In this document: one piece after another, positions 43,848-54,600 of the stretch
How the letters are laid out: each line of letters begins with the position of its first letter
Position numbering within the stretch: position 1 is the stretch's first letter
Assembly (NCBI GenBank): GCA_947503035.1
Contig: CANNCD010000001.1
Span: 310,001-374,000 of the forward strand
From: an uncultured Halocynthiibacter sp.
Lineage (GTDB): Bacteria; Pseudomonadota; Alphaproteobacteria; Rhodobacterales; Rhodobacteraceae
Direction: 5' to 3'
Length of the DNA: 64,000 nucleotides
Notes under the pieces: generated by a model
Databases searched by the model: none
Told to the model about the DNA's origin: nothing
Seen by the model: only the letters and a program-made list of their open reading frames with translations
Program-made: the position numbers and the translations under genes

Positions 43848-46388
43848 GTGATCCGAGCCATTTTATCATTCTTCGGTGCTATTTTTAGCCTCGCGACCAT
43901 TGGTATGGTCGTGGCAGCGGCCTGTATCGCGGGTATTTTCTTTGCCTATGGCAAAGATCTTCCCGATCACGAATCCCTTGCCAATTATACCCCGAAAACC
44001 ATCAGCCGGATTTATTCCAACGAAGGCAATATCGTTGATGAATTCGCGCGTGAACGTCGTCTCTATGCGGCGCCGGATGAAATTCCGGATCTGGTGAAAC
44101 AGGCGTTCATTTCCGCCGAGGATAAGAATTTCTATGAACACCCCGGTTTCGATCTGCGCGGGATCGCGGGGGCTGCGATTGAATATGCACAGGGCGGCCG
44201 TCTGCGCGGTGCCTCGACGATCACCCAGCAGGTGATGAAGAACTTCTTGCTTGATGGATCGCGCAGCGCCGAACGTAAGATCAAGGAATTGATCCTTGCG
44301 GCGCGCATCGAAACCGTTCTGTCCAAGGATGAGATTCTGGCGCTTTATCTCAATGAAATCGATCTTGGCGCGCGCTCCTTTGGTGTTGCGGCGGCGGCCC
44401 AGACCTATTTCAACAAAAGCCTCGAAGAGTTGAACCCAGAAGAGGCCGCGTTTTTGGCCATTCACCCAAAGGCGCCCTATTCCTATCACCCTGTGAAGAA
44501 CAAAGAGGACGCGATCGAACGTCGGAATTTCGTTTTGGAAGAGATGTTCGAGAACGGCTATTTGGATCGCTCGGAATATGATGTGGCCCGTCTTGCGCCG
44601 CTCAGATCGGTTCAAAACGGCGACTTTGCGTCGTTCCGCTCCACGCTTCCGCCGCGCAACTATTTCACCGATGAAATCCGTCGCCAGCTGTCGCGCGATT
44701 TCGGCGAAGAGGAATTCTTTTCCGGTGGTCTGACCATTCGTGCGACCGTCGACCCCGAGCTTCAGAACACTGCCGCAAACGCGCTTCAGGCGGGGCTTGA
44801 GAAATACGACCGTTCCCGTGGGATTTGGCGGGGCACAGGCGAAAGCCTTCCTGCGGATGCCTTGGTTGACGATGAAACATGGCGCGCGGCTTTGGCCGAT
44901 GTGCGTCTGTCCCGTGACATTGACCGTTGGCATTTGGCCGTTGTTTTGCAGGTCGGTAACAACGACGCCCGCATCGGCATCGAAGGTGTTGAAGACGACG
45001 AAGATGGCCACTGGATTCCGGCCAAGGACGTTCAGTGGGCGCGTAAATTGAACCGCGAAGATGGCACATTGGGCCCACGCGCCAAGGTTGCGGCTGATCT
45101 GCTTGAGGTTGGCGATATCGTTCACGTGCGCCAAATGACAAGCGACAGCGACGGCTCGTTCATACGCTGGACATTGCGTCAGGTCCCCGAGGTCCAAGGT
45201 GGCTTTATGGCGATGGACGTGAACACCGGCCGCGTGATCGCAATGCAGGGCGGCTTTAGCTATCAGCATTCGGTCTATAACCGCGCAACACAGGCGACAC
45301 GCCAACCGGGGTCCTCCTTTAAACCGTTCGTTTACGCGGCGGCGTTGGACAGCGGATATTCCCCTGCGACCATCGTGATCGATGCGCCAGTGGAGCTTCA
45401 AACGAACCAAGGCATCTGGCGTCCAAAGAACTCGTCCAACAAATTCTATGGGCCGACTCCGATGCGTACCGGCATTGAACAGTCTCGCAACTTGATGACC
45501 GTGCGGCTGGCGCAAGAGGTCGGCATGGATGTGATCGGCGGCTATGCGGAACGCTTCGGTGTGTATGAACGTTTGCAACCCTTCTTGTCCAACTCGCTTG
45601 GCTCGCAGGAGACGACCCTGTTCAACATGGTTGCGGCCTATGCGATGTTCGCCAATGGCGGGGAACGTGTGGAACCAACCCTTGTTGACCGTGTGCAGGA
45701 TCGCTGGGGCAAGACCGTATATCGTCACGACGAACGTCTTTGTGTGGATTGTACCGACGAAGAATTGGCCGCCGGCGTTGGTCCCCGCATCGAAAGCAAC
45801 CGCGAGCGTGTGATGGACCCGATCACCGCCTATCAGCTGACATCGATGATGCAGGGCGTTGTCCAGCGCGGAAGCGCCGCTGGCCGTATCAATCTGGGCG
45901 TGCCTGTGGCCGGTAAAACCGGTACCACCAACGACGCCAAGGACGTTTGGTTCGTGGGCTTTACCTCGAACATCGTGGCCGGTTGTTTCATCGGGTTTGA
46001 CCAACCACGGACCCTTGGCGAAGGTGCATTTGGCGGCACCATGTGTGCGCCTGTGTTCAACGAATTCATGAAAGAAGCCACCGAGAAATACGGTGGTGGT
46101 GCATTCGACGTGCCCCTCGGTGGTCACTTTATCAAGATCGACCGTTTCTCTGGCGCGCGTCTTGCCGATGATGCCACAGGCGACAATGTGGTGGCGGAAT
46201 ATTTCCGTGATGGCGAAGAACCCCTGTTCGGCACCATCTTTGACGGTGGCTTTGCCATGGGCTCTGATCTTCCGCTGTTTGATGAGGTCGCAGCACAGCG
46301 CACCATCACCAAAACCACCAGCGGCACAAATGTTGACCTTGGCAACAAGGCGACCTTTGGCGCGGTTTCCTCGGGCGGGCTTTACTAG
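43848..46388 (+). CDS. mrcA: Penicillin-binding protein 1A (class A, bifunctional)
   Basis: Inner-membrane enzyme that polymerises and cross-links peptidoglycan. 846 aa: TM at about 7-29, GT51 domain with the catalytic Glu in SAEDKNFYEHPGFD and GASTITQQVMKNF, an OB-like insert (about 310-430), and the transpeptidase with SxxK in RQPGSSFKPF, SRN in EQSRNLM and KTGTTN. The start is GTG 43848 with TAGGGG upstream. The C-terminal tail (TKTTSGTNVDLGN) is low in complexity. It follows the amidase gene. Confidence 0.96.
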   Translation: MIRAILSFFGAIFSLATIGMVVAAACIAGIFFAYGKDLPDHESLANYTPKTISRIYSNEGNIVDEFARERRLYAAPDEIPDLVKQAFISAEDKNFYEHPGFDLRGIAGAAIEYAQGGRLRGASTITQQVMKNFLLDGSRSAERKIKELILAARIETVLSKDEILALYLNEIDLGARSFGVAAAAQTYFNKSLEELNPEEAAFLAIHPKAPYSYHPVKNKEDAIERRNFVLEEMFENGYLDRSEYDVARLAPLRSVQNGDFASFRSTLPPRNYFTDEIRRQLSRDFGEEEFFSGGLTIRATVDPELQNTAANALQAGLEKYDRSRGIWRGTGESLPADALVDDETWRAALADVRLSRDIDRWHLAVVLQVGNNDARIGIEGVEDDEDGHWIPAKDVQWARKLNREDGTLGPRAKVAADLLEVGDIVHVRQMTSDSDGSFIRWTLRQVPEVQGGFMAMDVNTGRVIAMQGGFSYQHSVYNRATQATRQPGSSFKPFVYAAALDSGYSPATIVIDAPVELQTNQGIWRPKNSSNKFYGPTPMRTGIEQSRNLMTVRLAQEVGMDVIGGYAERFGVYERLQPFLSNSLGSQETTLFNMVAAYAMFANGGERVEPTLVDRVQDRWGKTVYRHDERLCVDCTDEELAAGVGPRIESNRERVMDPITAYQLTSMMQGVVQRGSAAGRINLGVPVAGKTGTTNDAKDVWFVGFTSNIVAGCFIGFDQPRTLGEGAFGGTMCAPVFNEFMKEATEKYGGGAFDVPLGGHFIKIDRFSGARLADDATGDNVVAEYFRDGEEPLFGTIFDGGFAMGSDLPLFDEVAAQRTITKTTSGTNVDLGNKATFGAVSSGGLY

Positions 46389-46454
46389 GCTTGCCCGTCT
46401 TGGCCCGCGCTGATATCACGCGGGTCAAACACATGACCAATCGGGGCAGGACCT

Positions 46455-47582
46455 ATGCGCGCAGAAACCCAAAACACCGTTGATGCGATTGAAAAATCCT
46501 TGGGGCTTTTGCACCAACGGATGGATTATGAAACCGCGCCGTACCGGCTTGAGGAATTCAACGCCCTGTCCGAAGACCCCGATCTGTGGAACGACCCCAC
46601 CAAGGCCCAAGGTTTGATGCGCGAACGCCAGATGTTGGTGGACGCGATGGACACTTATACGTCGATCAAACAGGACCTTGCGGACAACATTGATCTCATT
46701 GAATTGGGAGAGATGGAAGAAGACCAAGACGTCATCACCGAGGCCGAAGAGGCATTGAAGGCGCTGGCCGTCAAAGCCGCCCAAAAGGAACTTGAGGCAT
46801 TGCTGGATGGTGAGGCCGACGGCAACGACACCTTCCTTGAGATCAACGCCGGTGCGGGCGGGACCGAGTCCTGTGACTGGGCCGGTATGCTGTCGCGCAT
46901 GTACGTCCGCTGGGCCGAGAAAAAGGGCTATAAGGTCGAGCTTCAGTCCGAGAGCGCGGGCGAAGAGGCGGGCATCAAATCCGTGTCTTACAAGATCTCT
47001 GGTCCGAACGCATACGGCTGGCTTAAATCCGAAAGCGGTGTGCACCGTCTTGTGCGAATTTCCCCGTTTGATAGCGCCGCGAAACGTCACACATCGTTCA
47101 GCTCGGTTTGGGTCTATCCGGTTGTCGACGACAACATCGAGATCGACGTGAACCCCGCCGATATCCGCATCGATACATACCGGTCATCCGGTGCCGGTGG
47201 TCAGCACGTGAACACCACCGATTCCGCCGTGCGCATCACCCACGCGCCCACAGGGATCGTTGTGACATCATCCGAGAAGTCCCAGCACCAGAACCGTGAC
47301 ATCGCCATGAAGGCCCTGAAATCGCGTCTCTATCAATTGGAATTGGACCGTCGCAACGCCGCCATCAACGAAGCCCACGAAAACAAGGGCGACGCGGGCT
47401 GGGGCAACCAAATCCGGTCCTACGTGTTGCAGCCCTATCAGATGGTCAAAGACCTTCGGACGAACTTTGAAACCTCGGACACCAAGGGCGTTCTGGACGG
47501 TGATCTGGATAAACTTATGGCGGCGACATTGGCGATGGACGTGTCGGGCAAATCCCGCGCCGAAGCCAACGCCGAAGATTGA
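46455..47582 (+). CDS. prfB: Peptide chain release factor 2 (no frameshift site)
   Basis: Recognises UAA and UGA and triggers peptide release. 375 aa with the RF2 discriminator SPF in [16 protein letters not shown] and the GGQ motif in [14 protein letters not shown]. The frame is continuous from ATG 46455 with GGGGCAGG upstream; there is no in-frame UGA near codon 25 and hence no programmed +1 frameshift, unlike E. coli prfB. No neighbour is functionally linked. Confidence 0.96.
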   Translation: MRAETQNTVDAIEKSLGLLHQRMDYETAPYRLEEFNALSEDPDLWNDPTKAQGLMRERQMLVDAMDTYTSIKQDLADNIDLIELGEMEEDQDVITEAEEALKALAVKAAQKELEALLDGEADGNDTFLEINAGAGGTESCDWAGMLSRMYVRWAEKKGYKVELQSESAGEEAGIKSVSYKISGPNAYGWLKSESGVHRLVRISPFDSAAKRHTSFSSVWVYPVVDDNIEIDVNPADIRIDTYRSSGAGGQHVNTTDSAVRITHAPTGIVVTSSEKSQHQNRDIAMKALKSRLYQLELDRRNAAINEAHENKGDAGWGNQIRSYVLQPYQMVKDLRTNFETSDTKGVLDGDLDKLMAATLAMDVSGKSRAEANAED

Positions 47583-47621
47583 TAACGGTGGGCTGGATCA
47601 TCGCGACCCAGCCCAGCCACC

Positions 47622-48128
47622 TTATTTCGGGGTAAATCCGATATAGGACACGCCGTAAGACGAGCCGCCGCTCATCTTGATGCGCTTGCCATCCTTAGAG
47701 AAAAACAGATTTCCTTCGCTGGTCCAACCATCCTGAACCAAGGTGTTGACCACCGTGGTCTGGGTGAACAATAGGCCAAAGGGCGCGTTTACCACATTCA
47801 TATTACAGACACCGCGTTTGTTGGTTGAAACGCCAACGGTGTGGCCGTTTGGCATGGCGAAACTGGGCAGGGTGATCTGGCGCACATACATCTGGCGCGC
47901 GGGTGCAAAGCCAACGGATTCGAGTTTGGCAACGGGCAGGGTGCCGCTTGTCAAAAACGCGCTACAGGCCAATGTCGGGTCCTTGAGAACGGCGTTTGCC
48001 GATGCCCCCTGACGGTCATAGCTGACCTCGCGGGCTTCGATTTGTTCGGCGGTGGGCTGACACGCGGCAAGCGCGATGACGGACCCAATAAGAGCAGCAG
48101 CGCGCAGTGGGGATGACATGGAAAACAT
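47622..48128 (-). CDS. Putative lipoprotein, 168 aa
   Basis: A signal peptide with lipobox ALAAC (cysteine about residue 23) is followed by a mature domain with conserved-looking ACSAFLTSGT, ITLPSFAMPNGHTVGV and GVCNMNVVNAPFG. The three cysteines after the lipobox region may pair. I do not recognise the family. AGAGG lies 8 bases before ATG 48128. It sits between prfB and the bactofilin gene; the bactofilin terminator at 48211-48237 separates it from the upstream unit, so it has its own promoter in the short gap. Confidence 0.8.
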   Translation of the reverse strand: MFSMSSPLRAAALIGSVIALAACQPTAEQIEAREVSYDRQGASANAVLKDPTLACSAFLTSGTLPVAKLESVGFAPARQMYVRQITLPSFAMPNGHTVGVSTNKRGVCNMNVVNAPFGLLFTQTTVVNTLVQDGWTSEGNLFFSKDGKRIKMSGGSSYGVSYIGFTPK

Positions 48129-48210
48129 AGTTCGACCTCTTAAAGTGTTTGCGCAACTATAAGAAGTGTCGCGATACCTTACCAATGTTAATTTCCCCCC
48201 CAAGAAACGC

Positions 48211-48237
48211 AAAAGGCCGCCCAATTGGACGGCCTTT
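48211..48237 (-). terminator. Terminator of bactofilin gene
   Basis: On the minus strand AAAGGCCG, a 10-base loop and CGGCCTTTT form the stem, about 20 bases past the bactofilin stop and ending in a T-run. Confidence 0.75.
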
Positions 48238-48257
48238 CGAATGTTACCAGTAGGCGC

Positions 48258-48761
48258 CTAGGCCTTTGGTTTTTCTGTTGGTACAGGTGTGGAAGATTTC
48301 GCGTTAAGCGGGTCTTCTTGGCGCTGTACGGAACCTTCAAAGTGGGCACCGGATTCGATTGCGATCGTCTTGTGGATGATGTCACCCTCAACACGTGCAG
48401 AAGACGTCAGACGCACCTTTAGGCCGCGAACGCGACCGATCACACGGCCGTTGACCACAACATCGTCGGCCATCACTTCGCCTTTGATTGTGGCGCCTTC
48501 GCCAACAGTCAAAAGATGCGCGCGGATGTCGCCTTCGACTTGGCCTTCGATCTGGATGTCACCAGATGTGCGTAGGTTGCCTTTGATCATCAGATCAGAA
48601 GACAGAACAGACGCTGGTGGTTTCGCCTTGGGTGCAGTTGCGGCCGCTGGCGGCACTTCCATTTTTGGTTTTGTCACAGGTGCCTCTGTCGCAGTTGGTT
48701 TTTTGTCAGCTTCGCCCGCTGTTTTGGGGCCAGGTTCGTTGATCCGTGATTTAGAAAACAT
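48258..48761 (-). CDS. Bactofilin
   Basis: 167 aa. A P, K and A-rich N-tail (1-50) precedes the bactofilin beta-helix core (about 52-145; SDLMIKGNLRTSGDIQIEGQ, then VVNGRVIGRVRG) and a short C-tail. Bactofilins polymerise without nucleotides and organise local wall growth. It overlaps the end of the M23 peptidase gene by 11 bases; M23-bactofilin pairs are known in several bacteria, where the filament positions the peptidase. A role in this organism's cell shape is inferred. Confidence 0.92.
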   Translation of the reverse strand: MFSKSRINEPGPKTAGEADKKPTATEAPVTKPKMEVPPAAATAPKAKPPASVLSSDLMIKGNLRTSGDIQIEGQVEGDIRAHLLTVGEGATIKGEVMADDVVVNGRVIGRVRGLKVRLTSSARVEGDIIHKTIAIESGAHFEGSVQRQEDPLNAKSSTPVPTEKPKA

Positions 48762-50106
48762 TTTGTGCAGCCTTGATATAGGTCATCGGGTTAACGGGCG
48801 TTCCGCCCACGCGCACTTCGTAGTGCAGATGCGTTCCTGTGGATCGACCGGTACTTCCCATATCACCAATTTTCATATCACGCGACACTTTTTGTCCGAC
48901 GCTTACGTTAATGGCGGTGAGATGCGCATAGCGGGTCTCGATCCCAAATTCATGTTGTATCTTGATAAGCTTTCCATAGCCAGAAGACCAGCCCGCGTGG
49001 GTCACAACCCCATCAGCCGTCGCAAATATGTCCGTACCAGGGCGTCCGGCAAAGTCAGACCCCTTATGAAGACGGCGCGATCCGTTCTTGGGATCCGAGC
49101 GCCAGCCAAAGCCAGAGCTATACCGGTGGTTGTCCTTAACCGGGTGGCCAAAGGGCAATTTTTCAACGGCCATCCGGTAAATATTCATCTGTTCAAGGTT
49201 CTTCAAAACCGCATTCGCCCGAAGGCTATCTGGGTCAGGAAGGCCGCCCTTGGTCGAAAAGGAAATCGGCTCAAGCGGGCCACCTTGGCCGTTATAGCCG
49301 CGACGGACCTGATCGATGATACGGTCGGTGGGCAGGCCGGTGGCCTTAAACATCTCGTCCAGTGGTTCCATCGAAACGGAAACGGCCTCTTCGAGTTGCT
49401 TAAAAATGCTGTCGTTTTTCTGGGCATTGAGGCGGGCCTCAAGCTCAAGCTCGGCGACGATGTCGTCGGATGTCTGGGCCACGGCGGCGATGCGATCCCG
49501 TTCGACGGCCAATTCATCCAGCGCGACGATCATGTCATCCAAGGTGGTGACCATATCATCAAGCGCGTCTGCCTCGGTCTGGGTTTCGGGCGCGTTGATC
49601 TCGGCCATGAGGGCGGTGTAATCCAAGCGCGCCTTGTCGCGTTCGCTTAGGGTGGTTTGCAACGTGGTCTGCATCGCGTCGATGCCGGTTTCCAATTCGC
49701 GCAAACGGGTTTCTGTCGCCAACAGTTTCGTCTGCATCGCGGAGACTTCGTTCAGGGCGGTGTTGAAACGGGCGCGGGCGGCCTCGGCCTCTTGGGCGCG
49801 GGCGTCGCGTTCGGCGGACATGGTGTTCAGACGACGTTCAAAATCGGACTGGCTGCGGGCGACCTGTTGGCGGGCGGAATCGGCGCCAAGGCTGTCCATG
49901 ATCAAAATGGCGCTGGCAAAGATCGTCCAACCGACAAAAATGGATGACGCAACGGCGGCCACGATTTGGGTTTCTGATGACAGACGGATGTAACGGGTTT
50001 CCGTATCGGTTCGCAGAAACAAACGACGTTCCGGTAGGCGGCGTTCAAGCGCGGCGTGCATTCGGCGCAGCGGCCCAACCCGAAGTTTTGGTGCAGTATT
50101 CGTCAT
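48751..50106 (-). CDS. M23 peptidoglycan endopeptidase, membrane-anchored coiled coil
   Basis: 451 aa. Cytoplasmic N-tail (1-45), one membrane helix (about 47-70; VAAVASSIFVGWTIFASAIL), a long coiled coil (80-235) and a LytM/M23 domain with zinc ligands in HKGSDFAG and HLHYEV. It acts in the periplasm on peptide cross-links. The overlap with the bactofilin gene suggests the two form a module. ATG 50106 (GGGAC upstream) is chosen; an open frame to 50223 extends into non-homologous sequence. Confidence 0.92.
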   Translation of the reverse strand: MTNTAPKLRVGPLRRMHAALERRLPERRLFLRTDTETRYIRLSSETQIVAAVASSIFVGWTIFASAILIMDSLGADSARQQVARSQSDFERRLNTMSAERDARAQEAEAARARFNTALNEVSAMQTKLLATETRLRELETGIDAMQTTLQTTLSERDKARLDYTALMAEINAPETQTEADALDDMVTTLDDMIVALDELAVERDRIAAVAQTSDDIVAELELEARLNAQKNDSIFKQLEEAVSVSMEPLDEMFKATGLPTDRIIDQVRRGYNGQGGPLEPISFSTKGGLPDPDSLRANAVLKNLEQMNIYRMAVEKLPFGHPVKDNHRYSSGFGWRSDPKNGSRRLHKGSDFAGRPGTDIFATADGVVTHAGWSSGYGKLIKIQHEFGIETRYAHLTAINVSVGQKVSRDMKIGDMGSTGRSTGTHLHYEVRVGGTPVNPMTYIKAAQNVF

Positions 50107-50253
50107 GTCGTCCCAGTTTCCCCTGTGCCACACATAGGTAGCATTCGAATTGTTTAACGCCCTCGCGGCCCTGTCGCAAGAATTTTGCGGCCCGCATGAT
50201 GGCAAGCCGCAAAATTGCGCCACTTCTGGGCAGAAACCTGCCGAATATATGGG

Positions 50254-51069
50254 TTATTTGGGTTCGCGTTCGGTCAGGGGCCAGTAAAAATCAGGCGGCA
50301 GGCCGGCCTCGGCGCGTTTCTCTTCGTTGAATGGGGGTTTTAACGTGGGATAGAAATATTTGCGGACCAGTTCATGGAACACCGGTTTCGGGTCCAGATT
50401 ATCGCGCCCACAGAGGAAATTGAACCATTTCGACCCATAGGCCACGTGGCCCACTTCTTCGGCGTAAATGGTTTCAAGTGCCGCGATCGCGCCCTTGTCC
50501 TTGGCCTGTTTGAAGACCTTGATCATGTTCGGCGTCACGTCCAATCCGCGCGCCTCAAGAACCATCGGCACCACGGCCAATCGCCCCATCATATCCTCGG
50601 CTGTGTCGGTTGCGGCCTGCCACATGCCTTCGTGGGCGGGCATGGCACCGTAAAAGGTCCCATTTGCCTCAAGACAATCGCACATCAGATTGAAATGTTT
50701 GCTTTCTTCGTCGGCGGCCTGCACCCAGTCGTCATAATATCCGATGGGCATATCCACATGGGAAAATCGCGCGATGATGTCCCAATGAAGGTCCACCGCG
50801 TTCAATTCAATATGCGCCACGGCGTGCAACAACGCATTGCGCCCCTCGGGCGTACCGGTCTTGCGGATGGGCACATCACGTGGCGACAACAGGTCCGGTT
50901 TTTCGGGGCGCGCAGGTTTGTCCGGCGGGGTTGCGATGCCGATCTCAATCGGCGCTCCTGCATCGCGCGCGCCGAACCACTGTTTGGCGAAATCGCGGGA
51001 AATGCGGGTCTTTTCGCGGCCATCGGCGGTGGTCAATACCGTGACGGCCATCTCGGCAAGGGTCATCAT
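50254..51069 (-). CDS. DUF455 ferritin-like protein
   Basis: 271 aa, ferritin-like four-helix fold. Candidate metal ligands: ALLHAVAHIELNAVDLHWDI (residues 80-99), EESKHF, LEARGLDVTP and AEEVGHVAYG. The family resembles di-iron tRNA-modifying MiaE by fold, but its function is unknown. It overlaps the bcp start-stop junction by 4 bases (ATGA), so it is translationally coupled to a peroxidase gene, which hints at oxidative stress or iron. Confidence 0.88.
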   Translation of the reverse strand: MMTLAEMAVTVLTTADGREKTRISRDFAKQWFGARDAGAPIEIGIATPPDKPARPEKPDLLSPRDVPIRKTGTPEGRNALLHAVAHIELNAVDLHWDIIARFSHVDMPIGYYDDWVQAADEESKHFNLMCDCLEANGTFYGAMPAHEGMWQAATDTAEDMMGRLAVVPMVLEARGLDVTPNMIKVFKQAKDKGAIAALETIYAEEVGHVAYGSKWFNFLCGRDNLDPKPVFHELVRKYFYPTLKPPFNEEKRAEAGLPPDFYWPLTEREPK

Positions 51070-51542
51070 AGGGCGCGCGCCGCCTCAAGAACCGCTTCGA
51101 CATGGCCTTTGACTTTGACCTTGGACCAGACCTCTTTGATGACACCTTCGGCATCAATCAGGAAGGTGGCGCGTTCAATGCCCATGTGGGTCTTGCCGTA
51201 CATCTTTTTCTCAACCCAAACGCCATAGGCCTCGGTGACCTCGCCATCCACATCGGCGGCCAATTCCACGGTCAGATCGTGTTTGGCGGCGAAATTTTGG
51301 TGTTTCTTAATGGAATCGCGCGACACGCCAACGATAACGGTGTTCGCCGCGTCGAAATCCGCCAGCGCGGTGGAAAAATCGATGCTCTCGGTGGTGCAGC
51401 CGGGGGTGTTGTCCTTGGGATAGAAATACAAAACCACATTGCGGCCGCGCAACGTCGACAGGGTCAACGGATCGGTGATCAAGGCGGGCAGGGTGAAATC
51501 TGGGGCGATTTGGCCGGCCTCTGGGCGGATTGATGCGGTCAT
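51066..51542 (-). CDS. bcp: Peroxiredoxin, BCP/PrxQ type (1-Cys)
   Basis: Thiol peroxidase. 158 aa with YFYPKDNTPGCTTESIDF: C49 is the peroxidatic cysteine, while the resolving cysteine found 5 residues later in many BCPs is Ser here, so a 1-Cys mechanism or intermolecular partner is likely. GVSRDSIKKHQNF and FLIDAEG are also typical. It is cotranscribed with DUF455. It starts 94 bases from the divergent AsmA-like gene. Confidence 0.94.
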   Translation of the reverse strand: MTASIRPEAGQIAPDFTLPALITDPLTLSTLRGRNVVLYFYPKDNTPGCTTESIDFSTALADFDAANTVIVGVSRDSIKKHQNFAAKHDLTVELAADVDGEVTEAYGVWVEKKMYGKTHMGIERATFLIDAEGVIKEVWSKVKVKGHVEAVLEAARAL

Positions 51543-51636
51543 GTCATGTCCTTTGGTGGTTCTGTTTGTATCGGTTCTGTTTTAACGTAGAAGGATAAGA
51601 GATAAAGCCAAATCAGTAACGAGCACCCGCCGCCTT

Positions 51637-54600
51637 ATGACATCCGACCCAATTGAACCGGCCGAAACGCCCGAACCCGCGCCGAAAAAATGGCGATGGG
51701 GGCGTTGGATTTGGCGCATCCTGTTTCTGGTGTTTGTCTTGGTCGCGTCGTGTTTCGCGTGGCTCGTTCTGTCCGAGCGGGTATTGCACGCGCCGGATTG
51801 GCTTCGGGATCGGGTTGAAACCGAACTGAACGCCGCGCTGACCGAGGATGATCTGGGCGCCGATGGCGGGATCGAGTTTGGCGATATTTCGCTGCAGGTG
51901 TCGGATTACGTTCCCCAGATCGTATTGTCCAATGTGACGTTGAAAAACCCGCGTACCGGCGAAGTGGCCCGATTTGACGCCATGTCGACAACGCTTGATC
52001 CGGCGTCGGCCTTGCGCGGATCATTGTTGCCCGAAACGGTGCATTTGGAACGACCTGTTCTGTCGTTGTTGCGTGAAAGCACGGGGCGGTTGAACCTGCA
52101 ATTCGGGGCCGAAGACACCCAAACCCTGACCCCCGAGGATGGCGCGGTGGCCTTGCAATCGCCCGGAGATTTTATCCTCTTGTTGCAAGAGAGCTTTGGC
52201 CTGCCGGTATTGGCAAAACTCTCCGAGGTGCGCGCCGATGACCTGTCCATCCACTTTGTAGATGAGCGCAGCGGTGCGGATTGGCGGCTGAGTGATGGGC
52301 GGTTTGTGTTGCAACAAGACGACGCCGAAATCGAGATGCAGCTCGACATCCGCATGAGCGACAACGCCGCCAGCGCCCGCGTCACCGTCGCCACCCAAAA
52401 GGGCAAAAAGACCGCACAAATGGCCGTAGATGTGGACAAGGTCGCCGGTGCCGACATGGCCACACAGATCCCCGCGCTTGCGATTTTGTCGGTGGTTGAC
52501 GCACCGGTTTCGGGGTCGCTGCGCAGCCAAATCGGCGAGGACGGCACGCTTGGCACTTTGAACGGTGCGCTGCAAATCGGGGCGGGATATCTGCGCCCCA
52601 AGGTTGACGTTGACCCCGTGCCGATTGAAACGGCGGCGCTTTATTTCGGCTATGATCGCGCGGCGCAGGCCGTGAGTTTTGACCAGATCGAGATCAAAAC
52701 CGATCTGACCGAAGCCAGCGGGCGCGGCGTTGCTTATCTTCAGGATTTCACCAACAACTGGCCCCGCGCAACGGTCGGTCAATTCCGGTTTGATCATCTG
52801 GTTCTGTCGCAGCCCGATCTGTTCGACACGCCAGTGTCCTATGACAATGGCGGGCTTGATTTCCGGTTCGAACTGAACCCGTTTAAGGTCACCATCGGCC
52901 AGCTGATCTTGGGTCGCGACGAAGGCGCCGTTACCCTAAGCGGTGACCTTCAGGCAACGGACGGGGGCTGGTCCGCCGCCGTGGATGTCTCTGCCAAAGA
53001 GATGGACGTGACCGAGGTCCTTGCCATTTGGCCCCGTCGTTTGGTCAAGGGCACCCGCGAATGGATCGCCAAAAATGTCCACGAAGGGACGTTCAGCGAC
53101 TTTAACGCAGCGGTGCGTATGGCCAAAGATACCGCGCCCGTTGCGGGGCTGACCTTTGGGTTTCAGGACGCCAATGTGACCATCATGCCGACCCTGCCGC
53201 CGATTGACACGGGCGCCGGATATGCGAGCATCCACAACGACGAACTGCACCTGTCATTGACCCAAGGGTTTCTGTCCGCCGAGGATCAAGAGCCGCTTGA
53301 TCTGACCGGATCGGTGTTTCATTTGCCCGATATCACCCAGATCCCCGCACAGGCCGAAGTGACCCTTCGGGTTGCTGGCGACCTTGGTGCGACGCTGGCG
53401 TTGATTGACCGCAAGCCGTTTGAATTCCTGTCCAAGGGCGGCCTGTCCACCGATCTGGCCGAGGGACGGGTCGAAGTGACGACGTTGCTGTCTTTGCCGC
53501 TCAAGAAAAAGATCACATTCGCCGATGTTACCTTTGATGTTCAGGGGGTTGCGAGCGGTGTTTCAAGTGACACATTGGTTGCGGACCACCCTCTGCGTAG
53601 CGATCTTCTTGAGGTGATCGTGGACAGCGGCGGCATTGAAATCGAAGGCGCCGTGGATATTGCGGGCGTGCCGGCCTATGGGCGCTGGCAACAGAATTTC
53701 GGTCCCGAATTTGCAGGTCAAAGCCAGATCACAGGCACGATTGAATTGTCGCAACGTTCGAACCAACGGCTTGGGTTTGGGCTTCCTGACACCATGCTTC
53801 GGGGGGCGGCCAAGGGGCAGGTCACGCTTGATTTGGTCCGCGGTCAGGTGCCCGCATTTGACATGACGTCGGACCTTGTAGGGCTTGGGATTTCGCTTGC
53901 GCCTGTGGGCTGGCGCAAGGGCACAACGTCTAAGGGCGATTTGCGGGTGCAAGGTACACTTGCCACACCGCCGACCGTTGATCGGTTGTCGATTTCCACC
54001 GCGGGTCTGTCCGGTTCGGGACGGGTGGAAATTTCGCCCGTGGGTGATCTGGAAATCGCCCAGTTTGATACGCTGAAGATCGGTAATTGGTTCGATGGCA
54101 CGGCCGCGTTGTTGGGACGTGGGGCCGGTCGATTGCCGTTGGTGCGGGTGACCAAGGGGACGCTTGATATGCGCCGCGCGCCGTTTGGCGGTGGCTCGGG
54201 CGGTGGTGGTGGCGCGTCTGGCGGCACGATTGGCCCGATGGACATTCGTCTGGATCGCCTGCGTATTTCCGAGGGCATTTCCCTTACGGGGTTCAATGCC
54301 AATTTCGCGGCTGGACGTGATGTAAACGCGAATTTCACCGCCTCGGTCAACGGGAAATCCCCGATCAAGGGCACCCTGTCGCCCAGCACCCATGGCACCA
54401 AGGTCGACATCACCGCCGACAATGCGGGCCGTGTGATCGATGCCGCCGGCATCATCGACAAGGCCAACGGCGGCACGCTTGCGTTGTCCCTGACGCCGCG
54501 GGCAAAGTCGGGCAACTATGATGGGTTCATGACCGCCGAAAACATCCGTGTCACGGGGGCCTCGGCATTGACGGAACTGTTGTCGGCCATCTCGGTGATC

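Noticed and set aside
43866-46127. 753-codon open frame antisense to mrcA
   Set aside because: A shadow of a long GC-biased gene; low-complexity His/Arg-rich product without a homologue I know.
46455-46540. Programmed frameshift in prfB
   Set aside because: The frame is continuous with no in-frame UGA near codon 25, so none is needed.
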